Assembly (NCBI RefSeq): GCF_024343775.1
Contig: NZ_RJUF01000177.1
Coordinates: forward strand, 1-64,000
Reading direction: 5' to 3'
DNA: 64,000 nucleotides
Origin: Lacihabitans soyangensis
Lineage (GTDB): Bacteria; Bacteroidota; Bacteroidia; Cytophagales; Spirosomataceae
The position numbers and the translations under genes are program-made. The notes under the pieces are model-generated. The model saw only the letters and a list, made by a program, of their open reading frames with translations. It was not told the origin of the DNA and ran no database searches. Of the stretch, positions 51,562 to 60,595 are shown piece after piece (the first letter of the stretch is position 1; each line of letters opens with the position of its first letter).

Positions 51562-52746
51562 TCACCTAACCGCCTTCAACCGAGTAACCATCACACTAAT
51601 CATCAAACCAAAAACAGCAATTAGTAAATAAGAAATTCGAAGATTGAATACTTCAGATACATAGCCAATCATGGGTGGACCCAATAGAAAACCAAGGTAG
51701 CTAATGCTTGAAATGGAGGCCAACGCTGTGCTGGCTGATACGGTTTTGTGGCTTCCGGCAAGGCTAAACACGTTGGGAATGTTGGTTGAAACACCCAAGC
51801 CTACCAAAAGAAAACCTAAAGTGGCCGACGGTACATAAGGGAATAGTATGGCTATCAAAAGACCTGCGGCTATGAGAAGGCCGTTGATTTGCATTAATCT
51901 TCTTTTTCCAAAGGCAGAAACCAATTTGTTTCCTATGAATCTGCCGGCGGTCATCATGACCATAAATGCAGCATAGCCTAAACTCACCCAACCGCCTGTT
52001 GCACCTACGATGTCTTTGAAATATACACCGCTCCAGTCAAACATGGCTCCTTCGCAAGACATGGCAAAAAAGCCAATTACCCCCAGCGATAATAAAAAGG
52101 AATCAGGTTTTGTGAAAAATTTCTTTTTCTCTTGGGTGGTATTAACCTCTTCTAGAAGGTAACGCGAGTTTACGACAGTAGCTAAAATAGATATGGCCGA
52201 AACTATAAGAAAATGATTGGTGGGAGTTACAGACAGCATTCCCATAAGTAAACCTATCAAAGCACCCACAAATCCGGCCAGACTCCAAGAACCATGTAAG
52301 GACGCCATAATAGGCCTATGATACATTTTTTCGGCGGTTACGCCTTGGGTATTGATGGCTATATTACTAAGGTTACCTGCTACTCCGAAGAAAAACAAAC
52401 AAAGTGCAAGTTGAAATGGACTGCTGGCCAAGGATAGCATGACCATACCGATGGCATAGAATGGAGGTGCGAACCTCATGATTCGTTTGCTTCCATATTT
52501 GGTGGTTAAGTAGCCTGAAAATGGCATGGTAAGCATTTGTCCAGCTGGAAGAGCAAAAAGAATAGAGCCCATGGCTCCGTCGGAAAGTTGCAAGGCAGTT
52601 TTGATGTCGGGTATTCGGCTGGCCCAAGATGCAAAACACAATCCTTGAAAAAAGTAAAATGCTGAAACAGCCCATCTAATGCGAGACCTTGTAGATTCGA
52701 TATTGGTGGCTAAACCCCTATCTAATTGCTGACTTGCTATTGTCAT
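51562..52746 (-). CDS. MFS transporter, YbjJ/fucose permease-like
   Basis: 394 residues from ATG 52746, 12 helices. RWAVSAFYFFQGLCFASWASRIPDIKTALQLSDGAMGSILFALPAGQM and FGVAGNLSNIAINTQGVTAE, HGSWSLAGFVGALIG are those of the YbjJ/FucP-like MFS branch. It may carry a sugar or metabolite. A TAATTTTG -7 box at 52771-52778 and an upstream terminator make it monocistronic. Confidence 0.85.
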   Translation of the reverse strand: MTIASQQLDRGLATNIESTRSRIRWAVSAFYFFQGLCFASWASRIPDIKTALQLSDGAMGSILFALPAGQMLTMPFSGYLTTKYGSKRIMRFAPPFYAIGMVMLSLASSPFQLALCLFFFGVAGNLSNIAINTQGVTAEKMYHRPIMASLHGSWSLAGFVGALIGLLMGMLSVTPTNHFLIVSAISILATVVNSRYLLEEVNTTQEKKKFFTKPDSFLLSLGVIGFFAMSCEGAMFDWSGVYFKDIVGATGGWVSLGYAAFMVMMTAGRFIGNKLVSAFGKRRLMQINGLLIAAGLLIAILFPYVPSATLGFLLVGLGVSTNIPNVFSLAGSHKTVSASTALASISSISYLGFLLGPPMIGYVSEVFNLRISYLLIAVFGLMISVMVTRLKAVR

Positions 52747-52897
52747 GATTTTCAAATGCTAAATTGTACTCAAAATTAATTCTTAGCTATTTGTTTTATG
52801 CCAATAATCAGGCCGAATGTTAAGACTTTTGGGTTATATCAAATTGATTATGAGAATGTTTATATTTTGAGTGGATAAAAAATCTGGTATTAGAAAC

Positions 52898-52936
52898 AAA
52901 AAGGGCTTCCAGAATCGAATCTAGAAACCCCTTTTG
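52898..52936 (-). terminator. Terminator after the AEC permease
   Basis: Minus strand AAAAGGGGTTTCTAGA-TTCG-ATTCTGGAAGCCCTTTTTG: imperfect 14-bp stem with a T-run. Confidence 0.7.
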
Positions 52937-52939
52937 ATT

Positions 52940-54046
52940 TCAGTTTTTAGCTATTGTATTTGAGAAGCGAAGTGAAAGTTTGCTGATGAATATCGGAATG
53001 ACTGCTATGGCAATCATCAAAATACCCATGTAAATCATGGTAAGGTTATTTGCAAAGAAAGTTCCGAAAGACAGAATTCCTAAAATCAAACCTGAAGAGA
53101 AGGGTAATGAGAAGGCTAATATCAATACCGCGAATTCTATGTTAAAGGTCCGTTTTTCTTTTGCGATTTCGAGATTATCCTCTTTTAGATTAAATGCTGA
53201 AATGTGTGCAAATGGCCAAAAACTAGCCGAACTTAAGGGTACCACCAAGGCCAAAAGCATTAGGTTGGGGTCATGTATTCCCAAAATAGCCACTAACAAT
53301 GCACTAAATAGGATGCTTATTCCTGCTCTAAAAAATAACAGCGACACGATGATGCGTTTTTTGCTTTGTTTGAGTTGAACGGCCAATCCTATAAATAACA
53401 GAATCAAAGGAGTCATCATGGCACTCGTTTTGTCAAAAATATCAGTTACCAAAGTTGGGAGGGTTTTGTAACTCACATTGAAAACCAAAAGTAAAATGGC
53501 CACAATCATAATAGAGTTGATGGGCTCTTTCACCATACTCAAAAGCAAGCTTTTAATCTTTGTCCAAGCATTGGCATTTTCGTTTTTGTTGAGTTCCAGA
53601 AACATGTTCAGGGCTATGATGTAAAGGAAAATAAGCACGAAAAACTTATTGCCAACATCAGCCATAGCGGCAATGGCGAGGCTTTTTTCCCCAAGAAATT
53701 CTGCCACAAAAGGAAAACATGATAAACCTGGTGCGAGCGAAGGCATCAGCATTTTTATGGTACGACCTTTCGCAGAGTTTTTATCAATGTTGAAAAAACC
53801 GAGGATTGGTGGAATCAAAAAATACAAGAAGAAGTTAAAAATTACCGTAATTAATGGCACCATGGCTAGTGTGGAGTCTAGCGGAATTTTCATCAAGGCT
53901 ATAAAGATGGTAGAAGGTAAGGCTACTGTGAGCACCATTTCCTTAATTCCACCTACCATGTCGTTGTTTTTATATTTTGCTTTAAGAAAAATACCTAGCA
54001 AAATAAGAAAAATGAGCGTTAGAGATTTTTGTAATGCCTCGTTCAT
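52940..54046 (-). CDS. AEC-family (auxin efflux carrier-like) permease
   Basis: 368 residues and about ten helices, from ATG 54046. The opening TLIFLILLGIFLKAKYKNNDMVGGIKEMVLTVALPSTIFIALMK is the AEC (PIN/malate permease) pattern with the inverted-repeat layout; a cytosolic loop splits the halves, and VVPLSSASFWPFAHISAF lies in the second half. AEC carriers move organic anions and amino acids. It follows the Tat-aminotransferase gene by 80 bases with a hairpin between, and may carry its product or substrate. Possible but less likely: a BASS-type carrier. Confidence 0.8.
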   Translation of the reverse strand: MNEALQKSLTLIFLILLGIFLKAKYKNNDMVGGIKEMVLTVALPSTIFIALMKIPLDSTLAMVPLITVIFNFFLYFLIPPILGFFNIDKNSAKGRTIKMLMPSLAPGLSCFPFVAEFLGEKSLAIAAMADVGNKFFVLIFLYIIALNMFLELNKNENANAWTKIKSLLLSMVKEPINSIMIVAILLLVFNVSYKTLPTLVTDIFDKTSAMMTPLILLFIGLAVQLKQSKKRIIVSLLFFRAGISILFSALLVAILGIHDPNLMLLALVVPLSSASFWPFAHISAFNLKEDNLEIAKEKRTFNIEFAVLILAFSLPFSSGLILGILSFGTFFANNLTMIYMGILMIAIAVIPIFISKLSLRFSNTIAKN

Positions 54047-54073
54047 CACTGAGAGTCTTAAGAATGTTGTTGA

Positions 54074-54106
54074 AAAATCGAGCTGCAGCCTAGGCCACAG
54101 CTCGAG
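54074..54106 (-). terminator. Hairpin terminator after the aminotransferase gene
   Basis: Minus strand CGAGCTGTGGCC-TAGG-CTGCAGCTCG followed by ATTTTT. It may reduce rather than stop read-through into the permease gene. Confidence 0.75.
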
Positions 54107-54127
54107 TATTTATTTTATAAGATAGGG

Positions 54128-55303
54128 TTAACTCAATTCGGCAAATCCTTTGGTAAACATCTTCATTTCGTCCATGGTACCAATACTTACTCTGCAATAA
54201 GTTTGGTTTTGGATGTCAAACGAACGTACACCTACACCTTTATCTGCCATCTTTTTGAGCATTTCTTTTCCGTTCATTTTGATAGGGAAAAGGATAAAAT
54301 TGGTGTAAGAAGGGATATAAGTATAGCCCATTTTGGTCAACTCGCCATAAACATATTCTTTTGCTTCGGCATTGAGTTTGATGCTCATGTCTTGGAATTC
54401 TTTGTCGTCGATGGCTGCAGTAGCACCCAATATAGATGTCAACGAAATTCCCATTCCGCCTCTCGTGATTTTATTGATAGAGTCAAGGAAACTTGGTAAT
54501 GCAGCAATGTAACCCACTCTGATGCCAGCCATACCCATAACTTTTGAGAATGTACGGGCGATGATTACATTTTTCTTTTGGCTCAACAACGAAACCATTG
54601 ATTCTGTTTGACCAGCGGCTAGCTCTAAGTAAGCCTCGTCAATGAAAATCGGCACTTTTTCAGACACTCTTGAGCAAAAGTCAATCAATTCTTTGCCTGA
54701 AGTCAAACTACCCGTTGGATTGTTTGGATTGCAGATATAAACCAATTTGGTGTCTTTGTCAATGGCTGCCTCCATGGCTTTGAGGTCATGTGACCAGTCT
54801 TTTTTACAAGGTACAGCCTTCCATTTTGCACCTACAGACTCAGCCACTCTGATAAGCGACATATAAGTTGGGTCGGCCGAAACGATGTTTCCGCCATTCA
54901 TAAACAATACGATGGCCACTTTTTCTAACAAATCAGAAGAGCCAGGTCCCATCATGATGTGATCTACTGGCACACCCTCTTTTTTCGAGATTTTCGAAAT
55001 CAAGTCTGACATTTCTTTCCAAGCGTAACGATTGCCGCCCGCTACGGACTCCTTAATGGCGTTTTGAGCACTCATAGGAGGTCCGTAAGGGTTTTCGTTG
55101 GCATTTAGTTTGGCTTTAATTATAGGAGGGGTAAGTGATTCTTCAAGAAAATGCTCACGCATAAAAGGACTATAAATAAGTCTATTTTTGGCGTCAACCT
55201 TCAAGGTTGTGGCTGCAAATGCACCCTGCATAAGGTGTGGAGCAATACCTAGGCCGCCCAAAGTAAGTAGTCCGTTCTTCAATAAATTACGTCTGTTCAT
55301 CAT
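54128..55303 (-). CDS. Tat-exported PLP aminotransferase, HisC-like
   Basis: 391 residues. A twin-arginine leader MMNRRNLLKNGLLTLGGLGIAPHLMQGAFA is followed by a class I/II aminotransferase fold of the histidinol-phosphate group: LNANENPYGPP, GPGSSDLLEKV, PTYMSLIRVAESVG, VYICNPNNPTGSLT (PLP Asn), IDEAYLELA, the PLP-binding lysine in RTFSKVMGMAGIRVGY and FRVSIGT-like end RVSIGTMDEM. Export through Tat implies folding with PLP in the cytosol and action in the periplasm. It is not the biosynthetic HisC. Fourth gene of the susCD unit, 22 bases behind the lipoprotein gene. Confidence 0.88.
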   Translation of the reverse strand: MMNRRNLLKNGLLTLGGLGIAPHLMQGAFAATTLKVDAKNRLIYSPFMREHFLEESLTPPIIKAKLNANENPYGPPMSAQNAIKESVAGGNRYAWKEMSDLISKISKKEGVPVDHIMMGPGSSDLLEKVAIVLFMNGGNIVSADPTYMSLIRVAESVGAKWKAVPCKKDWSHDLKAMEAAIDKDTKLVYICNPNNPTGSLTSGKELIDFCSRVSEKVPIFIDEAYLELAAGQTESMVSLLSQKKNVIIARTFSKVMGMAGIRVGYIAALPSFLDSINKITRGGMGISLTSILGATAAIDDKEFQDMSIKLNAEAKEYVYGELTKMGYTYIPSYTNFILFPIKMNGKEMLKKMADKGVGVRSFDIQNQTYCRVSIGTMDEMKMFTKGFAELS

Positions 55304-55325
55304 TGTTTTGCTATTTAAAGTTTGA

Positions 55326-55799
55326 TTATTTACCAGTGATTATGAAATATTTCGAAAATGGAACCTCTTTGTAAATTCCTGATGCCGTTAGTCTTACAGA
55401 AGATCCAGCCTTTGGAGCGGCCACTCCTAAAGATGCCCAAGAGGTGGATAATACTGCCACACCTTTTGCATCGGTTGAAACTTCTTTGATTACTGCTCCT
55501 GAACGTAGTTTGAAAGTGATTTTCACGCCAGAAACAGGGAGTGAGTCAATACCCACTTTGTAGTCAAGAATACCTGTTTTGTCCAACTCAAGTACCCTAA
55601 GGTTGACGCTAGCATCTGAAGCCACTAGTGCTGGAACACTCGGTTCTGTTGTCATTCCACTTGAGAGAACTCCATCACTTCCTTGTACTAAAAGTAGAAC
55701 TGGTGATACAACTCTTGCCACGAATGGGTCAGCTTTTTCGCAAGAAGCGAAGCTTGCTCCCAAAAGTGCTATTACGAATATGTTTATTAATTTCTTCAT
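55326..55799 (-). CDS. Surface lipoprotein with Ig-like domain
   Basis: 157 residues from ATG 55799: lipoprotein signal MKKLINIFVIALLGASFASC with lipobox Cys20, then a beta-rich region ending KAGSSVRLTASGIYKEVPFSKYFIITGK and a segment with VSGVKITFKLRSGAVIKEVSTDAKGVAVLSTSW that resembles Big_1-type Ig-like folds. It is likely a surface-exposed ligand-binding partner of SusD. It lies 14 bases after susD and 22 before the aminotransferase gene. Confidence 0.8.
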   Translation of the reverse strand: MKKLINIFVIALLGASFASCEKADPFVARVVSPVLLLVQGSDGVLSSGMTTEPSVPALVASDASVNLRVLELDKTGILDYKVGIDSLPVSGVKITFKLRSGAVIKEVSTDAKGVAVLSTSWASLGVAAPKAGSSVRLTASGIYKEVPFSKYFIITGK

Positions 55800-55813
55800 G
55801 ATTTTTCTATGAT

Positions 55814-57271
55814 TTATTTTTCTGACCACCAAAGTTTTGCTTGCATGTCGTCTTTACCAATTAGGCTTATTCCGGCATCTAGTTTGGTTTTGTTCAACGA
55901 ATACTCTGTAGTTGGGTAAGGCAATCGGGTTGGAATTACACCGTTGTTTTCAAAAACTGCTCTTGGATCTTTTGGTGGCATAACTGGGAAGCCCGTTCTG
56001 CGATATTCCGTCCAAGCCTCTACTCCCTGTCCGAAAAGGGCAATCCATTTTTGATCTAGGATTTTCTCTTTGCTAACTGGCCCTACCGTAGTAAAGTAGT
56101 CAGCAGGCATAGTAGCCCCAAATTGTCCAAACGAAGCTGTGATACCTTTTTTGAAATAATCGTCAGCAATTCCTGATATGTCTCCGTCTATCGCAGCTTC
56201 CGCTAAATCAAGTAGAAGTTCGCTGTAGGTCATCAGAACACTGGGGGCACTAGCTTTGGTAAAGTAATTACCTAGTGTAGCTGCCGAACTCAAATAGGTG
56301 GTGGCAATGGCATCTGGTAATCCGTTTGGAATTCCCTCATAAACACCTTTCACTGGAGTACCGAATACCGCTAATCTGGTGTCTTTAAGAGCCAAAAGTT
56401 TGTCAACAACAGTCTTGCTTAAGTTCCAGTCTGTTCTTCCGCCTACAATCATTACCTCGTTGAACTCGTTGTTTGAAGGACGAGAATCTGTATTTTTCAA
56501 CACTGCATTGTCATCATTTGAGGTAAAAATTGGATACGTTGAAGGGTTACCAAGAATTTCTGCTAAAACTGCCTTAGATTCAGCGGCTTTTTTGGCGGCT
56601 TGTCTGTTGGCTAATCGTACTCTTAATGAGTTCGCAAATTTCTTCCATTTTAAGATATCACCGTTGTAAAGTATATCACCCGAAACGGCTGGACCTCCTA
56701 CTTTTAGTTTTTCGTTTGCTTCTTTCAAATCTGCCAAAAGACCAGAATATACCACCTCCATACTGTCGAAAGATGGATTGTAAACGGGCTCAGCGGCCGA
56801 ACCTTTTATGGCTTCTTTGTAAGGAATTGGTCCGTAAAGATCTGTCAACAATGAAAAAGTCCATGACCTCATTACCAAGGCAATTCCCTCGTAATTGGTA
56901 TTTGGCAAGTTTCCGTCGGCCTTAGACTGCTCTACAATTCTTTGGAAATTTACCAGTCCATCGTTATAAAATGACTTCCAGGTATTGTTGTAAAAAGTAG
57001 GTGTTATACCATAATTGTCGCCTTCGTTAGAGTAAATATTACGAGATAACTGCTGCACCCAAAGCATGGCTCCGTCAATATTTAATCTTTCAAAACGGGC
57101 ATTGCCTCCCCAGTAGCGGTCTACGCTTCTTTCAATTGCATAAGGCAACAAATACTGTGGGCTGATGTTTGTAGGGTTGTTTGGGTCGGTGTTCATTTCG
57201 TCGAAACCGTCGGTGCAAGAGAAAATGCTCAAGCAAAAAACACCCAGGAATATCAAACTTTTATTTTTCAT
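55814..57271 (-). CDS. SusD/RagB-family outer-membrane lipoprotein
   Basis: 485 residues. Lipobox Cys19 in MKNKSLIFLGVFCLSIFSC is followed by TDGFDEMNTDPNNPTNISPQYLLPYAI, and the SusD-like helices hold EGIALVMRSWTFSLLTDLYGPIPYKEAIKG. The C-terminal substrate-binding region ends WIALFGQGVEAWTEYRRTGFPV and RLPYPTTEYSLNKTKL. This is the SusD-like_2 subgroup with the DPN-x-P motif. It caps the SusC barrel and binds ligand. Start is 20 bases after susC. Confidence 0.95.
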   Translation of the reverse strand: MKNKSLIFLGVFCLSIFSCTDGFDEMNTDPNNPTNISPQYLLPYAIERSVDRYWGGNARFERLNIDGAMLWVQQLSRNIYSNEGDNYGITPTFYNNTWKSFYNDGLVNFQRIVEQSKADGNLPNTNYEGIALVMRSWTFSLLTDLYGPIPYKEAIKGSAAEPVYNPSFDSMEVVYSGLLADLKEANEKLKVGGPAVSGDILYNGDILKWKKFANSLRVRLANRQAAKKAAESKAVLAEILGNPSTYPIFTSNDDNAVLKNTDSRPSNNEFNEVMIVGGRTDWNLSKTVVDKLLALKDTRLAVFGTPVKGVYEGIPNGLPDAIATTYLSSAATLGNYFTKASAPSVLMTYSELLLDLAEAAIDGDISGIADDYFKKGITASFGQFGATMPADYFTTVGPVSKEKILDQKWIALFGQGVEAWTEYRRTGFPVMPPKDPRAVFENNGVIPTRLPYPTTEYSLNKTKLDAGISLIGKDDMQAKLWWSEK

Positions 57272-57291
57272 AATTCTGAAATTTTAATTGA

Positions 57292-60200
57292 TTAAAAACC
57301 AAGATTTAGATTGAAACCTAAGCTTCTTGAATTTGGCAATTCGCCATAAGCAAAACCTTGAGAGTTACCTCCGAATCTGTCTACTTCAGGGTCGATATGC
57401 GGCGTGTTTTTAAATAATATGGCTAGGTTTCTACCCACTACTGAAAACTTCGCACTTTGGATTTTTAGTTTTTGAGCAATTCTGTCTGGTATTTTATAGC
57501 CAAAAGACATCTCTCTCAACTTCACGTAAGTGCCATCATGTATAGATGCCTCGTGGAATCTTCTTGGATTGTTAAAACCATATAGTTGATTGGCCGCTAC
57601 TACTACATCATTGGCAACATAATTAGGCTTTTCGGCTGTTCCGATGTTCATCACACCTGTACCGATAACCCCTTCTTCTCTACCAATGGCCGTTTCTTCG
57701 TATTGGCCGGTCCATCTGGCTGTACCAGTACCCTCATCGAACAAGTCGCCACCTATTTTAGCATCTACTAAGGCACTCAATACAAATCTTTTGTAGGTAA
57801 ATGAGTTACTAAATCCACCTGTCCATTTTGGTTGTACGTTGCCTAGTATTTTTGGTGTATTATCTACAACTGGTAATCCGTTGTTGTAAACCACCTGACC
57901 GTCAGGCGAACGAACGAATCCAATACCGAAAAGTGTACCGTACGGTTGACCTACTTTGGCTATAGAGATAAGACCTCTTCTTTCTTGTAAAGTGTAAGTG
58001 TCGAGGCCTTCGGCGAGCTCTTCTACCAAGTTTCTGTTTCTTGCATAGTTTAGACCGATCTCCCATTTCAGTTTACTGCTTGAACTCAATGGAGAACCCG
58101 AAAGAGAAATTTCTACGCCCTTATTTGATATTTTACCAGCGTTCAATATACGTTTGTCATATCCACTTGCTTTGGAAATCTCTACTCCAAGTATTTGGTT
58201 TTTAGTAGTTTGGTTGTAGTAGGTTGCATCTAACGATAGTCTATTTTTCAAGAATTTCAAATCTAAACCAAACTCTATACCTGTTGTGATTTCTGGCTTT
58301 AGTGTGGCGTTTGAAATCGTCAAGTTTTCGAAATACTGAGGAACGCTACCGTTCCAAGAACCTGCTGCTCTAAAGGTTTGTTCTAGTTGATAAGGATCGG
58401 CGTCGTTTCCTACTTGTGCCCATGATGCCCTCACTTTTCCATAAGATAAAATAGGGTTTGAAATCGAAAGCAAATCTGTTAGAACCGCACTGCCAGAAAC
58501 CGAAGGATAAAAGTATGATCTATCGATTGAAGGTAATGTGCTCGACCAATCGTTACGTGCCGAAACATCTAAGAATAAAGCATTCTTGTAGCCAAACTGA
58601 GAGGAAGCGTAAACACTTTGTACCTCTGATTCAGTAATTGTACTGGCTACAGTGTTTTGACTAGGATTCGAGTTTCCAAGATTATATACACCATCCACTA
58701 CCAATTCTGCAACGTTGGTGAAGTTTCTTTTATAGAAATTCGTTCTTTGTGCTCCTCCAGCTGATGCTACCAAAGAGAAGTTTTTACCAAACATTCTGTC
58801 GTAAGTCAATAGGAAATCATGGTTGGTTTCTTGGCTTCTCAATACTTCCTCTGAGTATCTTCCTGGAGTTTTGTTTCCGTTTCTTACTCTTTCGAAGTTA
58901 TATATGTTGGTTCTAGTATCAGTCCATATGTCTGTGCCTGTTCTTATTAAAGCCTTTAGGTTTTCATTGATTTTTATGTTCAATGAGATGTTGCCCACAA
59001 GTCTATCTTTGTCGTTAATATTTGGTAATAATTCGTTTGCATAGAATGGGTTAGTGAAGAAAGTATGCTGCCAGTTTGGTGGGTCACTGTCTGGAAGTCT
59101 ACCGGCCACAGCTCTTTGAATATGCACGCCCGTGTAATCCCTCCAGTTAGCAAGCTGATCCCAAGAAACATGCCTGTGTGACCAAATAAATTGGTCTCCA
59201 CCTGTAAAGGTTCTGTTTCCACCCGATTTAATATACTCGCCAGAAGTGTTTACTGACAAGAATTTGTTGATGGTATAGGCCGAGTTGAGCTTGAAGTTGT
59301 TTCTGTTGAAACCATTGAACGCAGCTATACCTTTTTGAGTGAGGTTAGAGTAACTCATTCTGAAGCTTCCTTTGTCGTTTCCACCTGAAAGGGCTATTGA
59401 ATTGGTAGCGGATGTACCCGTATCCCAAAATTCCTCCCAGTTGTTGGGTTGTGGAGTTAAAGGAGCCACGTCTTTACCTGTCCACCATTGTCTAACTAAT
59501 CTACCATCCATTGGTGCACCCCAGCTTTCGTCAGTTCCATCCGTTCCGGTGGTTCTACCCGGAATAACCGAGCCGTAAGCTGCAGCATATTGGCTGTAGG
59601 CGTCTGGAGCAATCACACCACTCCAACCATCTGAATACCAAGTTCTGTAGCCATTTCCGCCACCGTAAATGTCTTGAAAATCAGGCTTTACCAATGGTCT
59701 TTCTACTGTGTAGTTGGTGTTGAATTCTATACCAAGTCCTTTGGTGCCAGCACCGTTTTTGGTGGTAATCAGGATTACGCCGTTTGCGGCTCTTGAACCA
59801 TACAATGCCGCGGCATTGGGTCCTTTAAGTACTGATACTTCTTTGATGTTATCTGGATTGATTTCCGAAATACCACCTCCAAATTGTTTGTTATTATCTT
59901 GTTGTAAAGGCACACCATCTACCACAATGAGCGGTTGGTTGTTACCCGAAACCGACGAAGAACCTCTGATTTGGATAGTTGAGCCACTTCCTGGGCCTCC
60001 GTTAGCACTTATTCTTACACCAGCTACTTTGCCTGAAAGGGCATTGGCCACATTAGTAGATCTCGACTCTGTCAGATTTTCGCCTTTCACTTCTTGTTGT
60101 GAAAAGCCCAACGACTTTTTTTCTCTTGAAATACCCAGTGCAGTTACGACTACCTCGTTTAGAAGTTTAGAATCTGTTTCCATCAGAATGTCCAGGGTAG

Positions 60201-60471
60201 TTTTAGATTTTACTGCCACTTCCATAGGTGTAAAACCTATAGCACTAAAAACCAAAACGGCATCGGGGTTTGTCAATGTAACAGAGAACTTTCCTTGAGA
60301 GTCTGTTACGGTACCTTGGCTGGTGCCCTTTACTAATACGGATACGCCAGGTAGAATGCCATCAGACACTGAGCTGACGATGCCCGTGACCTTTTTCTCT
60401 TGTGCCATCATGAGCACTGGTGCGAAAAGAAGGATAAAACTTAATCGTAGAATTCTCTTCATCTTTTTCAT
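57292..60471 (-). CDS. SusC/RagA-family TonB-dependent transporter
   Basis: 1059 residues. Signal peptide to AQEKKVTG, then a CarboxypepD_reg-like domain (VSDGILPGVSVLVKGTSQGTVTDSQGKFSV), a plug with VVVTALGISREKKSLGFSQQEVKGENL, VAGVRISANGGPGSGSTIQIRGSSSVSGNNQPLIVVDGVPL and VLKGPNAAALYGSRAANGVILITTKNG, and a barrel ending in Phe (GFNLNLGF). It imports ligands delivered by SusD using TonB energy. There is no linked glycoside hydrolase, so the ligand may be a peptide, amino acid or glycan processed elsewhere. Confidence 0.97.
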   Translation of the reverse strand: MKKMKRILRLSFILLFAPVLMMAQEKKVTGIVSSVSDGILPGVSVLVKGTSQGTVTDSQGKFSVTLTNPDAVLVFSAIGFTPMEVAVKSKTTLDILMETDSKLLNEVVVTALGISREKKSLGFSQQEVKGENLTESRSTNVANALSGKVAGVRISANGGPGSGSTIQIRGSSSVSGNNQPLIVVDGVPLQQDNNKQFGGGISEINPDNIKEVSVLKGPNAAALYGSRAANGVILITTKNGAGTKGLGIEFNTNYTVERPLVKPDFQDIYGGGNGYRTWYSDGWSGVIAPDAYSQYAAAYGSVIPGRTTGTDGTDESWGAPMDGRLVRQWWTGKDVAPLTPQPNNWEEFWDTGTSATNSIALSGGNDKGSFRMSYSNLTQKGIAAFNGFNRNNFKLNSAYTINKFLSVNTSGEYIKSGGNRTFTGGDQFIWSHRHVSWDQLANWRDYTGVHIQRAVAGRLPDSDPPNWQHTFFTNPFYANELLPNINDKDRLVGNISLNIKINENLKALIRTGTDIWTDTRTNIYNFERVRNGNKTPGRYSEEVLRSQETNHDFLLTYDRMFGKNFSLVASAGGAQRTNFYKRNFTNVAELVVDGVYNLGNSNPSQNTVASTITESEVQSVYASSQFGYKNALFLDVSARNDWSSTLPSIDRSYFYPSVSGSAVLTDLLSISNPILSYGKVRASWAQVGNDADPYQLEQTFRAAGSWNGSVPQYFENLTISNATLKPEITTGIEFGLDLKFLKNRLSLDATYYNQTTKNQILGVEISKASGYDKRILNAGKISNKGVEISLSGSPLSSSSKLKWEIGLNYARNRNLVEELAEGLDTYTLQERRGLISIAKVGQPYGTLFGIGFVRSPDGQVVYNNGLPVVDNTPKILGNVQPKWTGGFSNSFTYKRFVLSALVDAKIGGDLFDEGTGTARWTGQYEETAIGREEGVIGTGVMNIGTAEKPNYVANDVVVAANQLYGFNNPRRFHEASIHDGTYVKLREMSFGYKIPDRIAQKLKIQSAKFSVVGRNLAILFKNTPHIDPEVDRFGGNSQGFAYGELPNSRSLGFNLNLGF

Positions 60472-60494
60472 TGGTTAACAGTTTAGATAATAAA

Positions 60495-60563
60495 TGCCAC
60501 CATCGCCATAGCGAATGCAAAACTCCGACCGCTCAGTGTTAGATAGGCTAAGCTTCGGTGGCA
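60495..60563 (-). ncRNA. Candidate structured leader (three-way junction) before susC
   Basis: On the minus strand, UGCCACC (60563-60557) pairs with GGUGGCA (60501-60495) to close a 69-nt domain. Inside, GCUUAG (60553-60548) pairs with CUGAGC (60536-60531), and UCGC-UAUG-GCGA (60514-60503) forms a small hairpin. It ends 24 nt before the susC start. Structure is by eye; it matches no riboswitch class I know. Confidence 0.4.
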
Positions 60564-60581
60564 AAGTCTTCAAATGGTTTG

Positions 60582-60595
60582 AGGTCATTTGACCT
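60582..60595. promoter_or_regulatory. Palindromic operator candidate AGGTCATTTGACCT
   Basis: AGGTCA-TT-TGACCT is a perfect 14-bp inverted repeat about 110 bases before the susC start. A convincing -7/-33 pair is not visible close by; a TTTG at 60565-60562 (minus strand) lies between the palindrome and the leader. Confidence 0.5.

Noticed and set aside
54128-55303. Biosynthetic histidinol-phosphate aminotransferase (hisC)
   Set aside because: The Tat leader and the susCD context argue for an exported enzyme; no his genes are adjacent.
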